A DNA stretch of 64,000 bases from SIG603 sp963621245 (GCA_963621245.1 CAVFCW010000009.1:1-64000), one strand, 5' to 3'; numbered from the stretch's first letter, positions 25,938-34,343 are shown. Numbers and translations: made by a program. The notes: generated from the sequence alone by a model not told the origin.

Positions 25938-26633
25938 TTACATTCCTATCGCAGTCCAAAGCATACTGAACGGCATTACCAAAATGAGCGCCGGCATCAT
26001 ATCCACAATAGGCATATTTTTGATTTTTGCCACACGAAGGCCCGCCGCCATTGTCAGCACGCCGCCAAGACCGGAGAGGTCGGCAAACATGGTGTCCGTG
26101 AGGAACGGCGCCACAAGCTTGCCCACGCCGAAAAGCGCAAGAAAAATTACAATTTGCGGAAAAGGAATTGCAACGGTAGAAAAACCGAGAGTGGAGGCAA
26201 AAACGAGCGCCGTAAAGAAATCGAGAACAGCCTTTGAGAAAAGCAAGCTCGGATCTCCTGCGATTGCCTCTGTGAGAACGCTGTACCAGCCGAATCCCGA
26301 ACAGCAGAAAAGAGCGACAACCGTTATGTACATATCCATATCGACATGTTCGCCGCCGAGATGAAGCACCTTAACAAGGCCCTTAAAGAATTGCTGAGTG
26401 TGCTTTTCGAGATGAATGAGCGTGCCGATGAGCAAACCGACGAGCATGGCAAGCACGACGGGAGTCATGGAGTGAACTTTCACTATCGAGTTAATTCCGA
26501 TACCCATAGAGCAAATACCGAATGCAAGCGGCAGAGAGTTTTTAACTCTCTCGGGGAGCAGTTTTCCGAGGGGAGCACCGCAAAGACAACCTAAAAGAAC
26601 AGCAGCTACGTTTGTTAATACACCTATTGGCAT
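25938..26633 (-). CDS. DUF554 family membrane protein
   Basis: A 231-residue protein with six or seven hydrophobic segments. It opens MPIGVLTNVAAVLLGCLCGAP, the typical DUF554 (YdfK/YqgA-like) N-terminus, and contains the family's GICSMGIGINSI and LGGVLTMAAGLRVAKIK segments. The function is unknown; a transport role has been proposed for the family only by its membrane topology. It is the last gene of the operon that begins with the barnase gene, 23 bases after the esterase gene. Confidence 0.88.
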   Translation of the reverse strand: MPIGVLTNVAAVLLGCLCGAPLGKLLPERVKNSLPLAFGICSMGIGINSIVKVHSMTPVVLAMLVGLLIGTLIHLEKHTQQFFKGLVKVLHLGGEHVDMDMYITVVALFCCSGFGWYSVLTEAIAGDPSLLFSKAVLDFFTALVFASTLGFSTVAIPFPQIVIFLALFGVGKLVAPFLTDTMFADLSGLGGVLTMAAGLRVAKIKNMPIVDMMPALILVMPFSMLWTAIGM

Positions 26634-26656
26634 TTTTTATCCTCCGATTATTTATT

Positions 26657-27307
26657 TTAATCTTCCAAACGGGAAATTACCCATTTTATTCCGTCTGCAA
26701 GGCGTTTGTCGGCATCGACAAAATGATTGCCGGGAACAGACTTAAATATAATATCACATTTATCAGAATTTATCGATAAAATTGAGAGAATTTTTTCGGT
26801 ACAATCGAGAACCGAAGCCATTCTTGGGTTTTTGGAGTGATTTTCTTTGTCGCCGAGTGAAAAGTAGCCGTGCTTTACATTTTCGCTCAGGGCGTTTTCA
26901 CTCACGTAATCGACAAAACCGTCAAACCACATCGACCCCGAGCATGAGGCGAATGCGCAAAATTCGTCCGTATTGAAACAAGTCCAGAGTGAAAAGAGCC
27001 CCGCAAGCGAGTAACCGCAGATAAATCTCTTATGCGGAAGGTTTTGGATAGAAGGAATAACTTCATTTTCCAAAAAATCGAGAAGCTCCCTTGCGTTTCC
27101 GCCGAAGTCCTCGCCTTTTTTGAAAACCTTTTCGGCTTTCCACGGGGATAAATCACGGTTCCAGTCTATTCCGCCCACGGCTATGAGCATGAGATTTTCG
27201 TCGTTTATCTCATCGTAAATCTTTTCTGCGTTATCCTCTTCACCTATAAGAAAGCAAGCCTTGTCGGCTTGCCCGCTTTTACATATTGTCTTTACCGAGT
27301 ACTTCAT
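26657..27307 (-). CDS. Esterase D/Fes-like alpha/beta hydrolase
   Basis: A 216-residue cytoplasmic alpha/beta hydrolase. The nucleophile elbow GYSLAG is near residue 107, and the C-terminal PGNHFVD supplies the probable catalytic His. The general form (FICGYSLAGLFSLW, then ASCSGSMWF) resembles the putative esterase D / enterochelin esterase-like family. The substrate is unknown. The ATG at 27307 overlaps the stop of the methyltransferase gene as ATGA, which decides the start and indicates coupling. Confidence 0.8.
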   Translation of the reverse strand: MKYSVKTICKSGQADKACFLIGEEDNAEKIYDEINDENLMLIAVGGIDWNRDLSPWKAEKVFKKGEDFGGNARELLDFLENEVIPSIQNLPHKRFICGYSLAGLFSLWTCFNTDEFCAFASCSGSMWFDGFVDYVSENALSENVKHGYFSLGDKENHSKNPRMASVLDCTEKILSILSINSDKCDIIFKSVPGNHFVDADKRLADGIKWVISRLED

Positions 27308-28101
27308 CTTTTTCTTAATTGCCAAAATGCCACTGCGCTTGCCGCCGCCACATTGAGCGAATCCACCCCGTGATACATCGGTATTTTAACGGTGTAGTCA
27401 CATGCCGTTATGGTCTTGCGGCTTAATCCGTCTCCCTCTGCGCCGAGCACAACGCAAAGCTTTTCTTCGGAGTTAAGTTTCTCGTCATCAATGCTCACGG
27501 AATCGTCCGTCAAAGCCATGGCGCAAGTCTTGAAGCCGTATTCCTTTAAAGCAGATGCATCTTCAATATATGTAAACGGAATCTGAAATACCGTGCCCAT
27601 GCTGACTCTCACACTTCTCCTGTTGTAAGGATCGCAACAGCCCTTGGAGAGCAGAACGGCGTCCATGCCGAGTGCCGCCGCCGAGCGGAAAATAGCTCCG
27701 ATGTTGGTGGAATCAACTATTCCCTCCAAAACGGCAATTCTTGTTTTGCCCTCAACAATTTCGCCGAGGTCTTTTTCGGGCGGTCTTTTCATGGCACAGA
27801 GAACGCCTCTTGTCAGCTCGTATCCTGTAAGAGATGCGAGTGTTTCTCTTTCTCCCGTGTAAACGGGTACGTGTTCGCCCAGTCTTGCGATAATTTCTTT
27901 AGCCTGTCCGTCAAGATGCCTTTTCTCCGTCAGAAGAGCCGTAGGCACGTAGCCGTTATCGAGAGCGGTATTAATAACCTTTGGACTTTCCGCGATGAAA
28001 ATTCCCTTTTCCGGTTCAAGTCGGTTTCTTAGTTGCGACTCGGTAAGTTTCCAGAAAACCGCAAGCTCGGGAGCGTTTATATCTTTTACTTCAATTATCA
28101 A
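27304..28101 (-). CDS. SpoU/TrmH-family RNA 2'-O-methyltransferase
   Basis: A 265-residue SAM-dependent methyltransferase of knotted fold. An N-terminal substrate-binding domain (residues 1-105) is followed by the three SpoU motifs: NIGAIFRSAAALG near 135, LGAEGDGL near 218 and PMYHGVDSLNVAAASAV at the end. It modifies a ribose in tRNA or rRNA; the site is unknown. The start is TTG with GAGGT upstream. It lies between DUF5662 (9-base gap) and the esterase gene (overlap). Confidence 0.93.
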   Translation of the reverse strand: MIIEVKDINAPELAVFWKLTESQLRNRLEPEKGIFIAESPKVINTALDNGYVPTALLTEKRHLDGQAKEIIARLGEHVPVYTGERETLASLTGYELTRGVLCAMKRPPEKDLGEIVEGKTRIAVLEGIVDSTNIGAIFRSAAALGMDAVLLSKGCCDPYNRRSVRVSMGTVFQIPFTYIEDASALKEYGFKTCAMALTDDSVSIDDEKLNSEEKLCVVLGAEGDGLSRKTITACDYTVKIPMYHGVDSLNVAAASAVAFWQLRKR

Positions 28102-28110
28102 GCTTTTACC

Positions 28111-28644
28111 TCACTTTTTAAGTAAATCGTGCTTCATATACGAGAAAACGGCGTCCTCCCCCTCATCACGAAGCTTGACAAGACAAGTCTCGAGAAGTTC
28201 TCTCGTTTCGGGATGCATGAGAAGATGTCCTCTTCCACGGTAATAGTATTCCCACGGGTCGCTGTCTTTGTACGCCTTTCCTTTATATGTCTTGCTTGCG
28301 GCAATTCTGTCGCATACCATTTCCACAACATATTTTGTCGGCATTTTCATTCCGGCAAGCGGTGCGCCCTCCTCGGTGGAATAATCAATCCAGTACTCGA
28401 GGTGGTGTTTGTTTCTACCCTTGTGATGAAGCCATGCGGTGCTAAGTCCCTCGGCTTGTCGCTGGGCGTTGTTCGGGCTTTGCGTGCCCTGATAGTACTT
28501 TGCGCCGCTCCAAAACTCCACGGGACTCAATTTTGAAAAATCGTGCATAATTCCCTGACGGTAAAGTCCGCACCGAAAGCAGTTTTTCATAACAAGGTTG
28601 TGGTGATGGGTGATAGTTTTAAGATGCTTAACGGGATGCCACAT
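28111..28644 (-). CDS. DUF5662 family protein
   Basis: A 177-residue soluble protein rich in conserved His. Blocks HHHN, HDFSKLSP, HHKGRNKHHLEYW and the middle EMVCDRIAASK match the DUF5662 family. The HD pair and the clustered His suggest a metal-dependent HD-like fold, but no activity is established. AAGGTGAG precedes the ATG. It is the third gene of the operon, nine bases after the barstar-VOC gene. Confidence 0.85.
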   Translation of the reverse strand: MWHPVKHLKTITHHHNLVMKNCFRCGLYRQGIMHDFSKLSPVEFWSGAKYYQGTQSPNNAQRQAEGLSTAWLHHKGRNKHHLEYWIDYSTEEGAPLAGMKMPTKYVVEMVCDRIAASKTYKGKAYKDSDPWEYYYRGRGHLLMHPETRELLETCLVKLRDEGEDAVFSYMKHDLLKK

Positions 28645-28653
28645 ATTCTCACC

Positions 28654-29259
28654 TTAAGCGTTCTGCATAAGCTCTATTTTCACTCCGTTGGGTAGTGCAA
28701 TCCAGTGTGCGCCGTTGGGAAGCTGAGTGCATCCGTTTTCGAGTGCGTCAAGCACAACTGCGGGAACATCGTCCACTCCGAGTGAGATGTGATCGACGCT
28801 TGTGCCGTTCTCTTCGTCGGCTGTGAGCTCGTTTATCTGCACACCCTCGTTAAACCACAATTTTCTTGCGGGCGCTTCTCCCAAAGTGCGGTTTACCGTG
28901 AGACCGAAAAGCTCATCAAATAAAGCGACATACTTATCGTATTCATTTGTGCAGATACATACGTGATGAAGTCTGCCGTTTGCACCGCCCAAGAATTTAA
29001 CGCTTAAATTCTCATTTTCCTCTGCGCTGTCGAGCAAAACTCTCTCGAATGAAGCGGCGTATTTCTCACCGAGAACCTCGCCCAAAGCGGATGATTCTCT
29101 GATTATCAGCTCGGTTTCCTCGTGGATATCTGTCAGCGCATCATGCAAAGCGTCGAGATTTTTTCCGCAGTACTCGGGAAGATTCAATTTAGCGGAAATA
29201 TTATTAAATAAATCTTCTTTTGATGTTATGTTTTTTAACTTGATTAAAACTTTTTTCAT
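28654..29259 (-). CDS. Barstar domain fused to a VOC (glyoxalase-fold) domain
   Basis: A 201-residue cytoplasmic protein with two parts. Residues 1-90 match barstar, the protein inhibitor of barnase: LNLPEYCGKNLDALHDALTD carries the two Asp (36 and 40) that align with the interface residues Asp35 and Asp39 of barstar. Residues 96-199 form a VOC domain with all four expected metal-ligand positions: His99 (HHVCIC), Glu144 (QINEL), His157 (DHISLGV) and Glu196 (KIELM). The start at 29259 has GGAGA upstream inside the end of the barnase gene, with only one base between the two genes. The first half should bind the neighbouring barnase. The role of the VOC half is unknown. Confidence 0.85.
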   Translation of the reverse strand: MKKVLIKLKNITSKEDLFNNISAKLNLPEYCGKNLDALHDALTDIHEETELIIRESSALGEVLGEKYAASFERVLLDSAEENENLSVKFLGGANGRLHHVCICTNEYDKYVALFDELFGLTVNRTLGEAPARKLWFNEGVQINELTADEENGTSVDHISLGVDDVPAVVLDALENGCTQLPNGAHWIALPNGVKIELMQNA

Positions 29260-29260
29260 A

Positions 29261-29809
29261 TTATTCTCCGTAAAGCTCTTCAAATGTTTCGTAGTGATCT
29301 TCTGTGTAATAAATAAGTCCGTCATTCGAAAAAACTATTCTCTTTTCTCCTCTTGAGGACTTGCCTTCTGTATCGATGTCGCACTCCTTGTAGGTTCTGC
29401 CGTCAGCTTCCGGCAAAAGTCCCTCATAGTTTCCGAACTTATCGCCGCCGATTGATTTTCCCGGAGCAACGCTCTCAAGGCTTCCACCCTCCCAACCGAG
29501 ATTTTCAGCCTCTTTCTTCGTTATGTAGTTTGAGGGAAGTTTGCCGTAAAGGTGAATATAAAGTGCAACCTCGTCCTTTGAGTTATAGCTTCCGTCCTCG
29601 GGAAGAACCTGCATTGCCTCGTCAATTCCCGAGAGCTCGTCCTCCGTCAAAACTCCGCTGACAATTCCGTCAAGAACGCCCGAACTCTCACTCTCCGACG
29701 AATCGGAAGAGTTCGTAACCTTTACAGATACCGAACACGCACTCAAAGCAAATACCGCAGCAAGTGCCAAAGAAATAATCACAAGATACTTTTTTAGTTT
29801 AGCTTTCAA
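29261..29809 (-). CDS. Membrane-anchored barnase-family ribonuclease
   Basis: A 182-residue lipoprotein RNase. A signal peptide with lipobox LSAC (Cys25) is followed by a Ser/Glu-rich linker. The barnase domain then covers residues about 72-182. The match is strong: KLPSNYITKKEAENLGW, APGKSIGGDKFGN and DHYETF are barnase signature strings. The catalytic Glu142, Arg153, Arg157 and His172 align with barnase Glu73, Arg83, Arg87 and His102 at nearly the same spacing. It should cut single-stranded RNA outside the cell, as a toxin or nutrient enzyme. The start is TTG with GAGGT upstream. It is coupled to its barstar partner. Confidence 0.92.
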   Translation of the reverse strand: MKAKLKKYLVIISLALAAVFALSACSVSVKVTNSSDSSESESSGVLDGIVSGVLTEDELSGIDEAMQVLPEDGSYNSKDEVALYIHLYGKLPSNYITKKEAENLGWEGGSLESVAPGKSIGGDKFGNYEGLLPEADGRTYKECDIDTEGKSSRGEKRIVFSNDGLIYYTEDHYETFEELYGE

Positions 29810-29843
29810 TTAAATACCTCATTTCTTTCCGTATGATAAAGAG

Positions 29844-29873
29844 AGCCCCCGCCGAAAAGACCGGCGAGGGCAT
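29844..29873 (-). terminator. aroF terminator / barnase leader hairpin
   Basis: On the minus strand GCCCTCGCCGG pairs with CCGGCGGGGGC-like bases and runs into TCTCTTTAT. The stem is strong but the U tract is poor, so read-through into the barnase operon is likely. Confidence 0.75.
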
Positions 29874-29883
29874 CAGCAATATG

Positions 29884-29912
29884 ATTATACATTCATCAGA
29901 GATTTTCTGCAA
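29884..29912 (-). promoter_or_regulatory. Candidate promoter of the barnase operon
   Basis: On the minus strand TTGCAG, 17 bases, TATAAT. It overlaps the end of the DAHP synthase gene and lies upstream of the hairpin at 29844-29873. The hairpin would therefore be the first element of the barnase mRNA leader. Confidence 0.5.
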
Positions 29913-30930
29913 TATCGTAAATGAGTTTCTCTGTCTTTTCCCAGCCGAGGCACGGGTCGGTTATCGACTTGCCGTAAACTCCGCCGCCAACAGGCTGATT
30001 TCCGTCCTCGATGTAAGACTCAATCATAAGACCCTTGATATACTTGAACTCCTCGTGAAGATTTCTGTTGTGAAGCACTTCATTTGCAATTCTTATCTGT
30101 GCGAGATAGTCCTTGCCAGAATTCGAGTGGTTGCAGTCGACAATTACAGCCATGTTCTCAAGCTTCTTCTCGCAGTACATCTTGTAAAGAATAGAAAGAT
30201 CCTCATAGTGATAATTTGCCTGATTCTGACCATGCTTATTTACGGAACCGCGTAAAATTGCGTGTGCAAGCGGATTTCCCGGTGTGCTGACTTCATATCC
30301 TCTGTACTCGAAAGAATGAGGATGCTGAGCCGCCATAATGGAATTGAGCATAACGGAGAAGTCGCCCGAAGTCGGGTTTTTCATACCTGCGGGAATTCCG
30401 AATCCCGAAGCCGTAAGGCGGTGCTGCTGGTTTTCGACACTTCTCGCACCTATTGCAACATAGCCGAGAAGATCGCCGAGATATGAATAATTCTCGGGGT
30501 AAAGCATTTCGTCTGCGCATACAAAGCCTGTCTGTTCTATTGCCTTTGTGTGAAGATCTCTTATTGCGAGAATACCGTCAGCCATATTTGCTTTCTGATT
30601 TGCGTCAGGCTGGTGGAGCATGCCCTTGTAACCGTCGCCTGTGGTTCTCGGCTTGTTGGTGTAAATTCTCGGAATGATTATAATTTTATCCTTAACCTTT
30701 TCCTGAACGGGCACAAGCCTCGAGATATAGTCGAGAACAGCGTCCTCACGGTCTGCCGAGCACGGGCCGATGATAAGCAAAAACTTATCGAGCTCGCCTG
30801 TGAAAACCTTTGCTATCTCGTCATCAAGTCTGTTTTTGGTATCCTTTACCTTTTGTGATACGGGGAACATCTCCAGAAGCTCCTCGGGTGTGGGGAGCTT
30901 GCGAAGCTTTGTGAATTGCATCTGTGACAT
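29896..30930 (-). CDS. aroF: DAHP synthase, class I alpha (AroF/G/H type)
   Basis: Joins phosphoenolpyruvate and erythrose-4-phosphate as the first step of aromatic amino-acid synthesis. The 344 residues match the AroFGH length. Visible landmarks are LLIIGPCSADRE near residue 50, IIPRIYTNKPRTT with the PEP-binding Arg/Lys-Pro-Arg-Thr, GARSVENQQHR, and the metal and substrate residues in VDCNHSNSGKD and near the C-terminus. This E. coli-type form carries its own feedback site; which aromatic amino acid inhibits it cannot be told from the sequence. The symbol indicates the group, not the isozyme. Confidence 0.93.
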   Translation of the reverse strand: MSQMQFTKLRKLPTPEELLEMFPVSQKVKDTKNRLDDEIAKVFTGELDKFLLIIGPCSADREDAVLDYISRLVPVQEKVKDKIIIIPRIYTNKPRTTGDGYKGMLHQPDANQKANMADGILAIRDLHTKAIEQTGFVCADEMLYPENYSYLGDLLGYVAIGARSVENQQHRLTASGFGIPAGMKNPTSGDFSVMLNSIMAAQHPHSFEYRGYEVSTPGNPLAHAILRGSVNKHGQNQANYHYEDLSILYKMYCEKKLENMAVIVDCNHSNSGKDYLAQIRIANEVLHNRNLHEEFKYIKGLMIESYIEDGNQPVGGGVYGKSITDPCLGWEKTEKLIYDIAENL

Positions 30931-31003
30931 AAAAATAAGCCTCTCAATATTCTTAAATTTCTTTGATTTTTACCTTGCAAATATTTTAACAATGTTCCCG
31001 GTT

Positions 31004-31032
31004 ATACTAACACATATGCAAAAAAATATCAA
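31004..31032 (-). promoter_or_regulatory. aroF promoter (candidate)
   Basis: On the minus strand TTGATA, 17 bases, TAGTAT with TGT before the -10. It gives a leader of about 65 bases. I see no T-box or leader-peptide attenuator. Confidence 0.45.
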
Positions 31033-31099
31033 GAAAGTTTCGTGCTTTAAACCGCTAAAATTGATACATTAAAGGTATCAGTTGGATAGCAAGAAAATA

Positions 31100-31127
31100 T
31101 CAAAGCGGAGAAAACTCCTCCGCTTTG
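31100..31127 (-). terminator. metY terminator
   Basis: AAAGCGGAG pairs with CTCCGCTTT just after the metY stop, followed on the minus strand by GATATTTTC. Confidence 0.75.
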
Positions 31128-31137
31128 AAAAAATAAT

Positions 31138-32418
31138 TTATTCACTTACCTTATCGAGTGCCTGAGCAATATCTGCAATCAAGTCCTCTTTATCTTCAAT
31201 TCCGAGAGAAATTCTGATAAGCTCTGCGGGAACGCCGGCCTCTTTGAGCTGTTCGTCATTCATCTGACGGTGAGTTGAAGTAGCGGGATTCAAGCAGCAA
31301 GTTCTTGCGTCGGCTACATGAGTTTCGATTGCGCCGAGTTTAAGTTCTCTCATAAAGGTTGAAGCAGCCTCCCTGCCGCCCTTAAGTCCGAACGAAACAA
31401 CGCCGCAGCCGCCCTTCGGCATATATTTTTGAGCAAGCTCATAATATTTGTCGCTCTTGAGACCACTGTAATTTACATATGCGACCTTCGGGTGATTATA
31501 GAGGAACTCAGCCACTGCCTGTGCATTCTCAACGTGACGAGCCATTCTGACATGAAGGCTCTCAAGGCCGAGGTTGAGTATAAATGCGTTTTGCGGAGAA
31601 GGAATTGAGCCCAAATCTCTCATAAGCTGGCTTGTTGCCTTTGTGATGAAAGCCGCCTTGCCGAATTTCTCGGCATATGTGATTCCATGGTAGCTCTCGT
31701 CAGGAGTGCAAAGTCCCGGGTATTTCTCGGCATGAGCCATCCAGTCGAAGTTACCGCTGTCCACAATAGCACCGCCGACCTGTGCGCCGTGTCCGTCCAT
31801 ATATTTTGTTGTGGAATGAGTTACAATGTCTGCTCCCCACTCAAACGGACGGCAGTTGACCGGTGTCGGGAAGGTATTGTCCACAATAAGCGGAACGCCG
31901 TGAGCGTGAGCCGCCTTAGCAAACTTCTCGATGTCGAGTACTGTTAAAGCCGGATTTGCGATAGTTTCGCCGAAAACAGCCTTGGTGTTGGGCTTGAAAG
32001 CAGTATTAAGCTCCTCCTCGGTGCAGTCGGGAGAAACAAACGTTGCGCTTATTCCCATCTTAGCCATAGTAACGCTGATGAGGTTAAAGGTTCCGCCGTA
32101 AATCGAGCTTGAAGAAACAATGTGATCTCCGCACTCGCAGATATTGAAGAGTGCATAGAAGTTTGCCGCCTGACCAGATGAAGTCAGCATTGCTGCGGCG
32201 CCGCCCTCCATCTCACATATTTTAGCGGCAACGAGATCGTTTGTGGGATTCTGAAGTCTTGTGTAGAAGTATCCGCTTGCCTCGAGGTCAAAGAGTTTTC
32301 CCATGTCCTCGCTGGTCGCATACTTAAATGTTGTGGACTGATAAATAGGTATCTGTCTCGGTTCGCCGTTTCCGGGGGTGTAGCCGCCCTGAACGCATTT
32401 TGTTCCGATTCCGCTCAT
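31138..32418 (-). CDS. metY: O-acetylhomoserine sulfhydrylase
   Basis: A PLP-dependent Cys/Met metabolism enzyme that makes homocysteine (or methionine with methanethiol) from O-acetylhomoserine and sulfide. The 426 residues are the O-acetylhomoserine sulfhydrylase length, longer than cystathionine gamma-synthase. The PLP lysine lies in THSTTKYMDGHG near residue 203. Other signatures are the YQSTTFKYAT start and the long LGLESLHVRMARHVENA segment. GAGG with 8-base spacing favours the second ATG (32418) over one two codons upstream. It fits the acetyl-type MetA at 331-1263, so direct sulfhydrylation is the predicted route. Confidence 0.93.
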   Translation of the reverse strand: MSGIGTKCVQGGYTPGNGEPRQIPIYQSTTFKYATSEDMGKLFDLEASGYFYTRLQNPTNDLVAAKICEMEGGAAAMLTSSGQAANFYALFNICECGDHIVSSSSIYGGTFNLISVTMAKMGISATFVSPDCTEEELNTAFKPNTKAVFGETIANPALTVLDIEKFAKAAHAHGVPLIVDNTFPTPVNCRPFEWGADIVTHSTTKYMDGHGAQVGGAIVDSGNFDWMAHAEKYPGLCTPDESYHGITYAEKFGKAAFITKATSQLMRDLGSIPSPQNAFILNLGLESLHVRMARHVENAQAVAEFLYNHPKVAYVNYSGLKSDKYYELAQKYMPKGGCGVVSFGLKGGREAASTFMRELKLGAIETHVADARTCCLNPATSTHRQMNDEQLKEAGVPAELIRISLGIEDKEDLIADIAQALDKVSE

Positions 32419-32458
32419 ATACATTACCTCGCTTTTTCTTGATAAATAAGTTAAGCAG

Positions 32459-32488
32459 AGAATAACACCAAAGCACTCAGTTTGTCAA
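32459..32488 (-). promoter_or_regulatory. metY promoter
   Basis: On the minus strand TTGACA, 18 bases, TATTCT with an upstream TG. No SAM or other riboswitch fits in the 35-base leader. Confidence 0.6.
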
Positions 32489-32570
32489 TATTATGAGAAT
32501 TCCGATATATTTAGTCAAGATTAAATAAAAAAGCCCGTTTTATGCGATTTTTTAAGCCACACAAAGAAAA

Positions 32571-32598
32571 GAGGCTTTCCGAAAAAACGGAAAGCCTT
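32571..32598 (-). terminator. glyS terminator
   Basis: GGCTTTCCG pairs with CGGAAAGCC around a 6-base loop and, on the minus strand, is followed by TCTTTTC. Confidence 0.85.
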
Positions 32599-32619
32599 TC
32601 AATCAATATCATTTTCTTA

Positions 32620-34038
32620 TCAGAAATCGACTCTTGCTCTTAACCACTCGGTGAGCTCGCTTACGGGAACTCTTACCTGCTCCATAGAATCTCTCTCACG
32701 GATAGTTACGCAGTTGTCAGCCTCGTTCTTGTCGTCACCGACTGTCTGGAAATCAACAGTAATGCAGTACGGTGTGCCGATCTCGTCCTGACGGCGGTAT
32801 CTCTTACCGATAGAACCTGCCTCGTCATAGTCGATCATAAAGTTCTTGGAAAGCTCGGCATAAATCTCCTGTGCCTTGCCGCCAAGCTTCTTGGAAAGCG
32901 GAAGAACTGCAGCCTTGAACGGTGCGAGGAACGGATGAAGATGAAGAACTGTTCTCACGTCCTCCTTGCCCTTTGAATCGGTGAGGTGCTCCTCATCGTA
33001 AGCGTCGCAAAGGAAAGCAAGCGCAACTCTGTCGCAACCGAGAGACGGCTCGATGCAGTAAGGAATGTAGTGCTCGCCTGTCTCGGCGTCAAAATACTCA
33101 AGGCTCTTGCCCGAAGCCTCCTGGTGACGACCGAGGTCATAGTTTGTTCTGTCAGCAATACCCCAGAGCTCGCCCCAATCTGTGAACGGGAAGCGGTACT
33201 CGATGTCGGTTGTTGCCTTTGAATAGAAAGCAAGCTCAGCCGGCTCGTGATCGCGGAAACGAAGGTTGTCTCTGTTGAGGCCAAGGCTTGTGAGGAAGTT
33301 CATGCAGAACTCTTTCCAGTAAGCAAACCACTCGAGGTCTGTGTCAGGCTTGCAGAAAAACTCGCACTCCATCTGCTCGAACTCTCTTGTTCTGAAAGTG
33401 AAGTTACCGGGAGTAATCTCGTTTCTGAATGCCTTACCAACCTGGCAGATACCGAAAGGAAGTTTCTTTCTTGTTGTTCTCTGAACATTTGCGAAGTTGA
33501 CGAAAATTCCCTGTGCGGTCTCGGGACGAAGGTAAACAGTTGAAGAAGAATCCTCTGTTACGCCGATAGCCGTCTTGAACATAAGGTTGAATTTTCTGAT
33601 TGGTGTGAAGTTGTGCTTGCCGCAAACGGGGCAGACAACATCCTCATGCTCCTGAATGAAAGCGTCCATCTCGTCAAAAGACATAGCGTCGGTATTTACC
33701 TCGGGGTGAATATCACCGATGAGCTTGTCGGCTCTGTGTCTTGCCTTACAGCTCTTGCAGTCAAGAAGCGGGTCGGAGAAAGAGCTTACGTGACCTGTTG
33801 TGACCCAAGTCTGGGGGTTCATGAGAATAGCTGCGTCAAGACCTACATTGTAGGGGGACTCCTGAACGAATTTCTTCATCCAAGCCTTCTTGACGTTATT
33901 TTTGAACTCGACACCCAAAGGGCCGTAGTCCCATGAGTTTGCAAGACCGCCGTAGATCTCGCTGCCTGCATAGACATAACCTCTTGTTTTGCAGAGGTTT
34001 ACTATCATGTCGAGTGTTTTTTCTTCGGGTTTCATCAT
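32620..34038 (-). CDS. glyS: Glycyl-tRNA synthetase, homodimeric type
   Basis: Charges tRNA-Gly; the single-chain class II form (GlyQS) of Firmicutes and eukaryotes. The 472 residues open with the motif-1 region GYVYAGSEIYGGLANSWDYGP. They carry zinc-type Cys pairs (LDCKSCKARH, VVCPVCGKH), motif 2 (QVGKAFRNEITP, then TFRTREFEQMECEFF) and motif 3 (IEPSLGCDRVALA). The C-terminal anticodon-binding domain starts near 370. Either of two adjacent ATG codons could be used; AAAGGAA fits both. Confidence 0.95.
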   Translation of the reverse strand: MMKPEEKTLDMIVNLCKTRGYVYAGSEIYGGLANSWDYGPLGVEFKNNVKKAWMKKFVQESPYNVGLDAAILMNPQTWVTTGHVSSFSDPLLDCKSCKARHRADKLIGDIHPEVNTDAMSFDEMDAFIQEHEDVVCPVCGKHNFTPIRKFNLMFKTAIGVTEDSSSTVYLRPETAQGIFVNFANVQRTTRKKLPFGICQVGKAFRNEITPGNFTFRTREFEQMECEFFCKPDTDLEWFAYWKEFCMNFLTSLGLNRDNLRFRDHEPAELAFYSKATTDIEYRFPFTDWGELWGIADRTNYDLGRHQEASGKSLEYFDAETGEHYIPYCIEPSLGCDRVALAFLCDAYDEEHLTDSKGKEDVRTVLHLHPFLAPFKAAVLPLSKKLGGKAQEIYAELSKNFMIDYDEAGSIGKRYRRQDEIGTPYCITVDFQTVGDDKNEADNCVTIRERDSMEQVRVPVSELTEWLRARVDF

Positions 34039-34133
34039 AATTTAATATTCCTTTCTATTTGGCACCGCCGGCTGCGGCACGATATTTGGGTGAATATCAG
34101 TTTATCACAACGTTTGCAAAATTACAACTAAAA

Positions 34134-34343
34134 TTACCGATTGTCTCCGCCGTCACCGTTCATTATGGATTTTACAGCGTCAATAAACCATCTTGCGGTG
34201 AAAACAATTATTATCACACAACCGACAACGCACTCGGCAGTTGTTATTTTACCCATTACCCTAAAAACGATTATTGCAATAAGCACAATTGCCTCCACTA
34301 AAATCGTTGCAATAGAATATTTCGGCTTTCTTTCTTCGTCCAT
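34134..34343 (-). CDS. Small two-helix membrane protein
   Basis: A 69-residue protein with a charged N-terminus (MDEERKPK), two hydrophobic segments (about 10-29 and 35-52) and an Asp/Gly-rich tail. The GAAAGGAG ribosome binding site and an extended -10 (TGTTACAAT near 34385) upstream argue that it is expressed. I do not recognise a family. It lies between glyS and the candidate small RNA on the same strand. Confidence 0.7.
   Translation of the reverse strand: MDEERKPKYSIATILVEAIVLIAIIVFRVMGKITTAECVVGCVIIIVFTARWFIDAVKSIMNGDGGDNR

Noticed and set aside
28654..29259. Simple glyoxalase I (lactoylglutathione lyase)
   Set aside because: The VOC domain covers only the second half; the first 90 residues are a barstar domain, which does not occur in glyoxalase I.
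29261..29809. Plain unknown lipoprotein
   Set aside because: The C-terminal 110 residues align with barnase along their whole length, including all catalytic residues.
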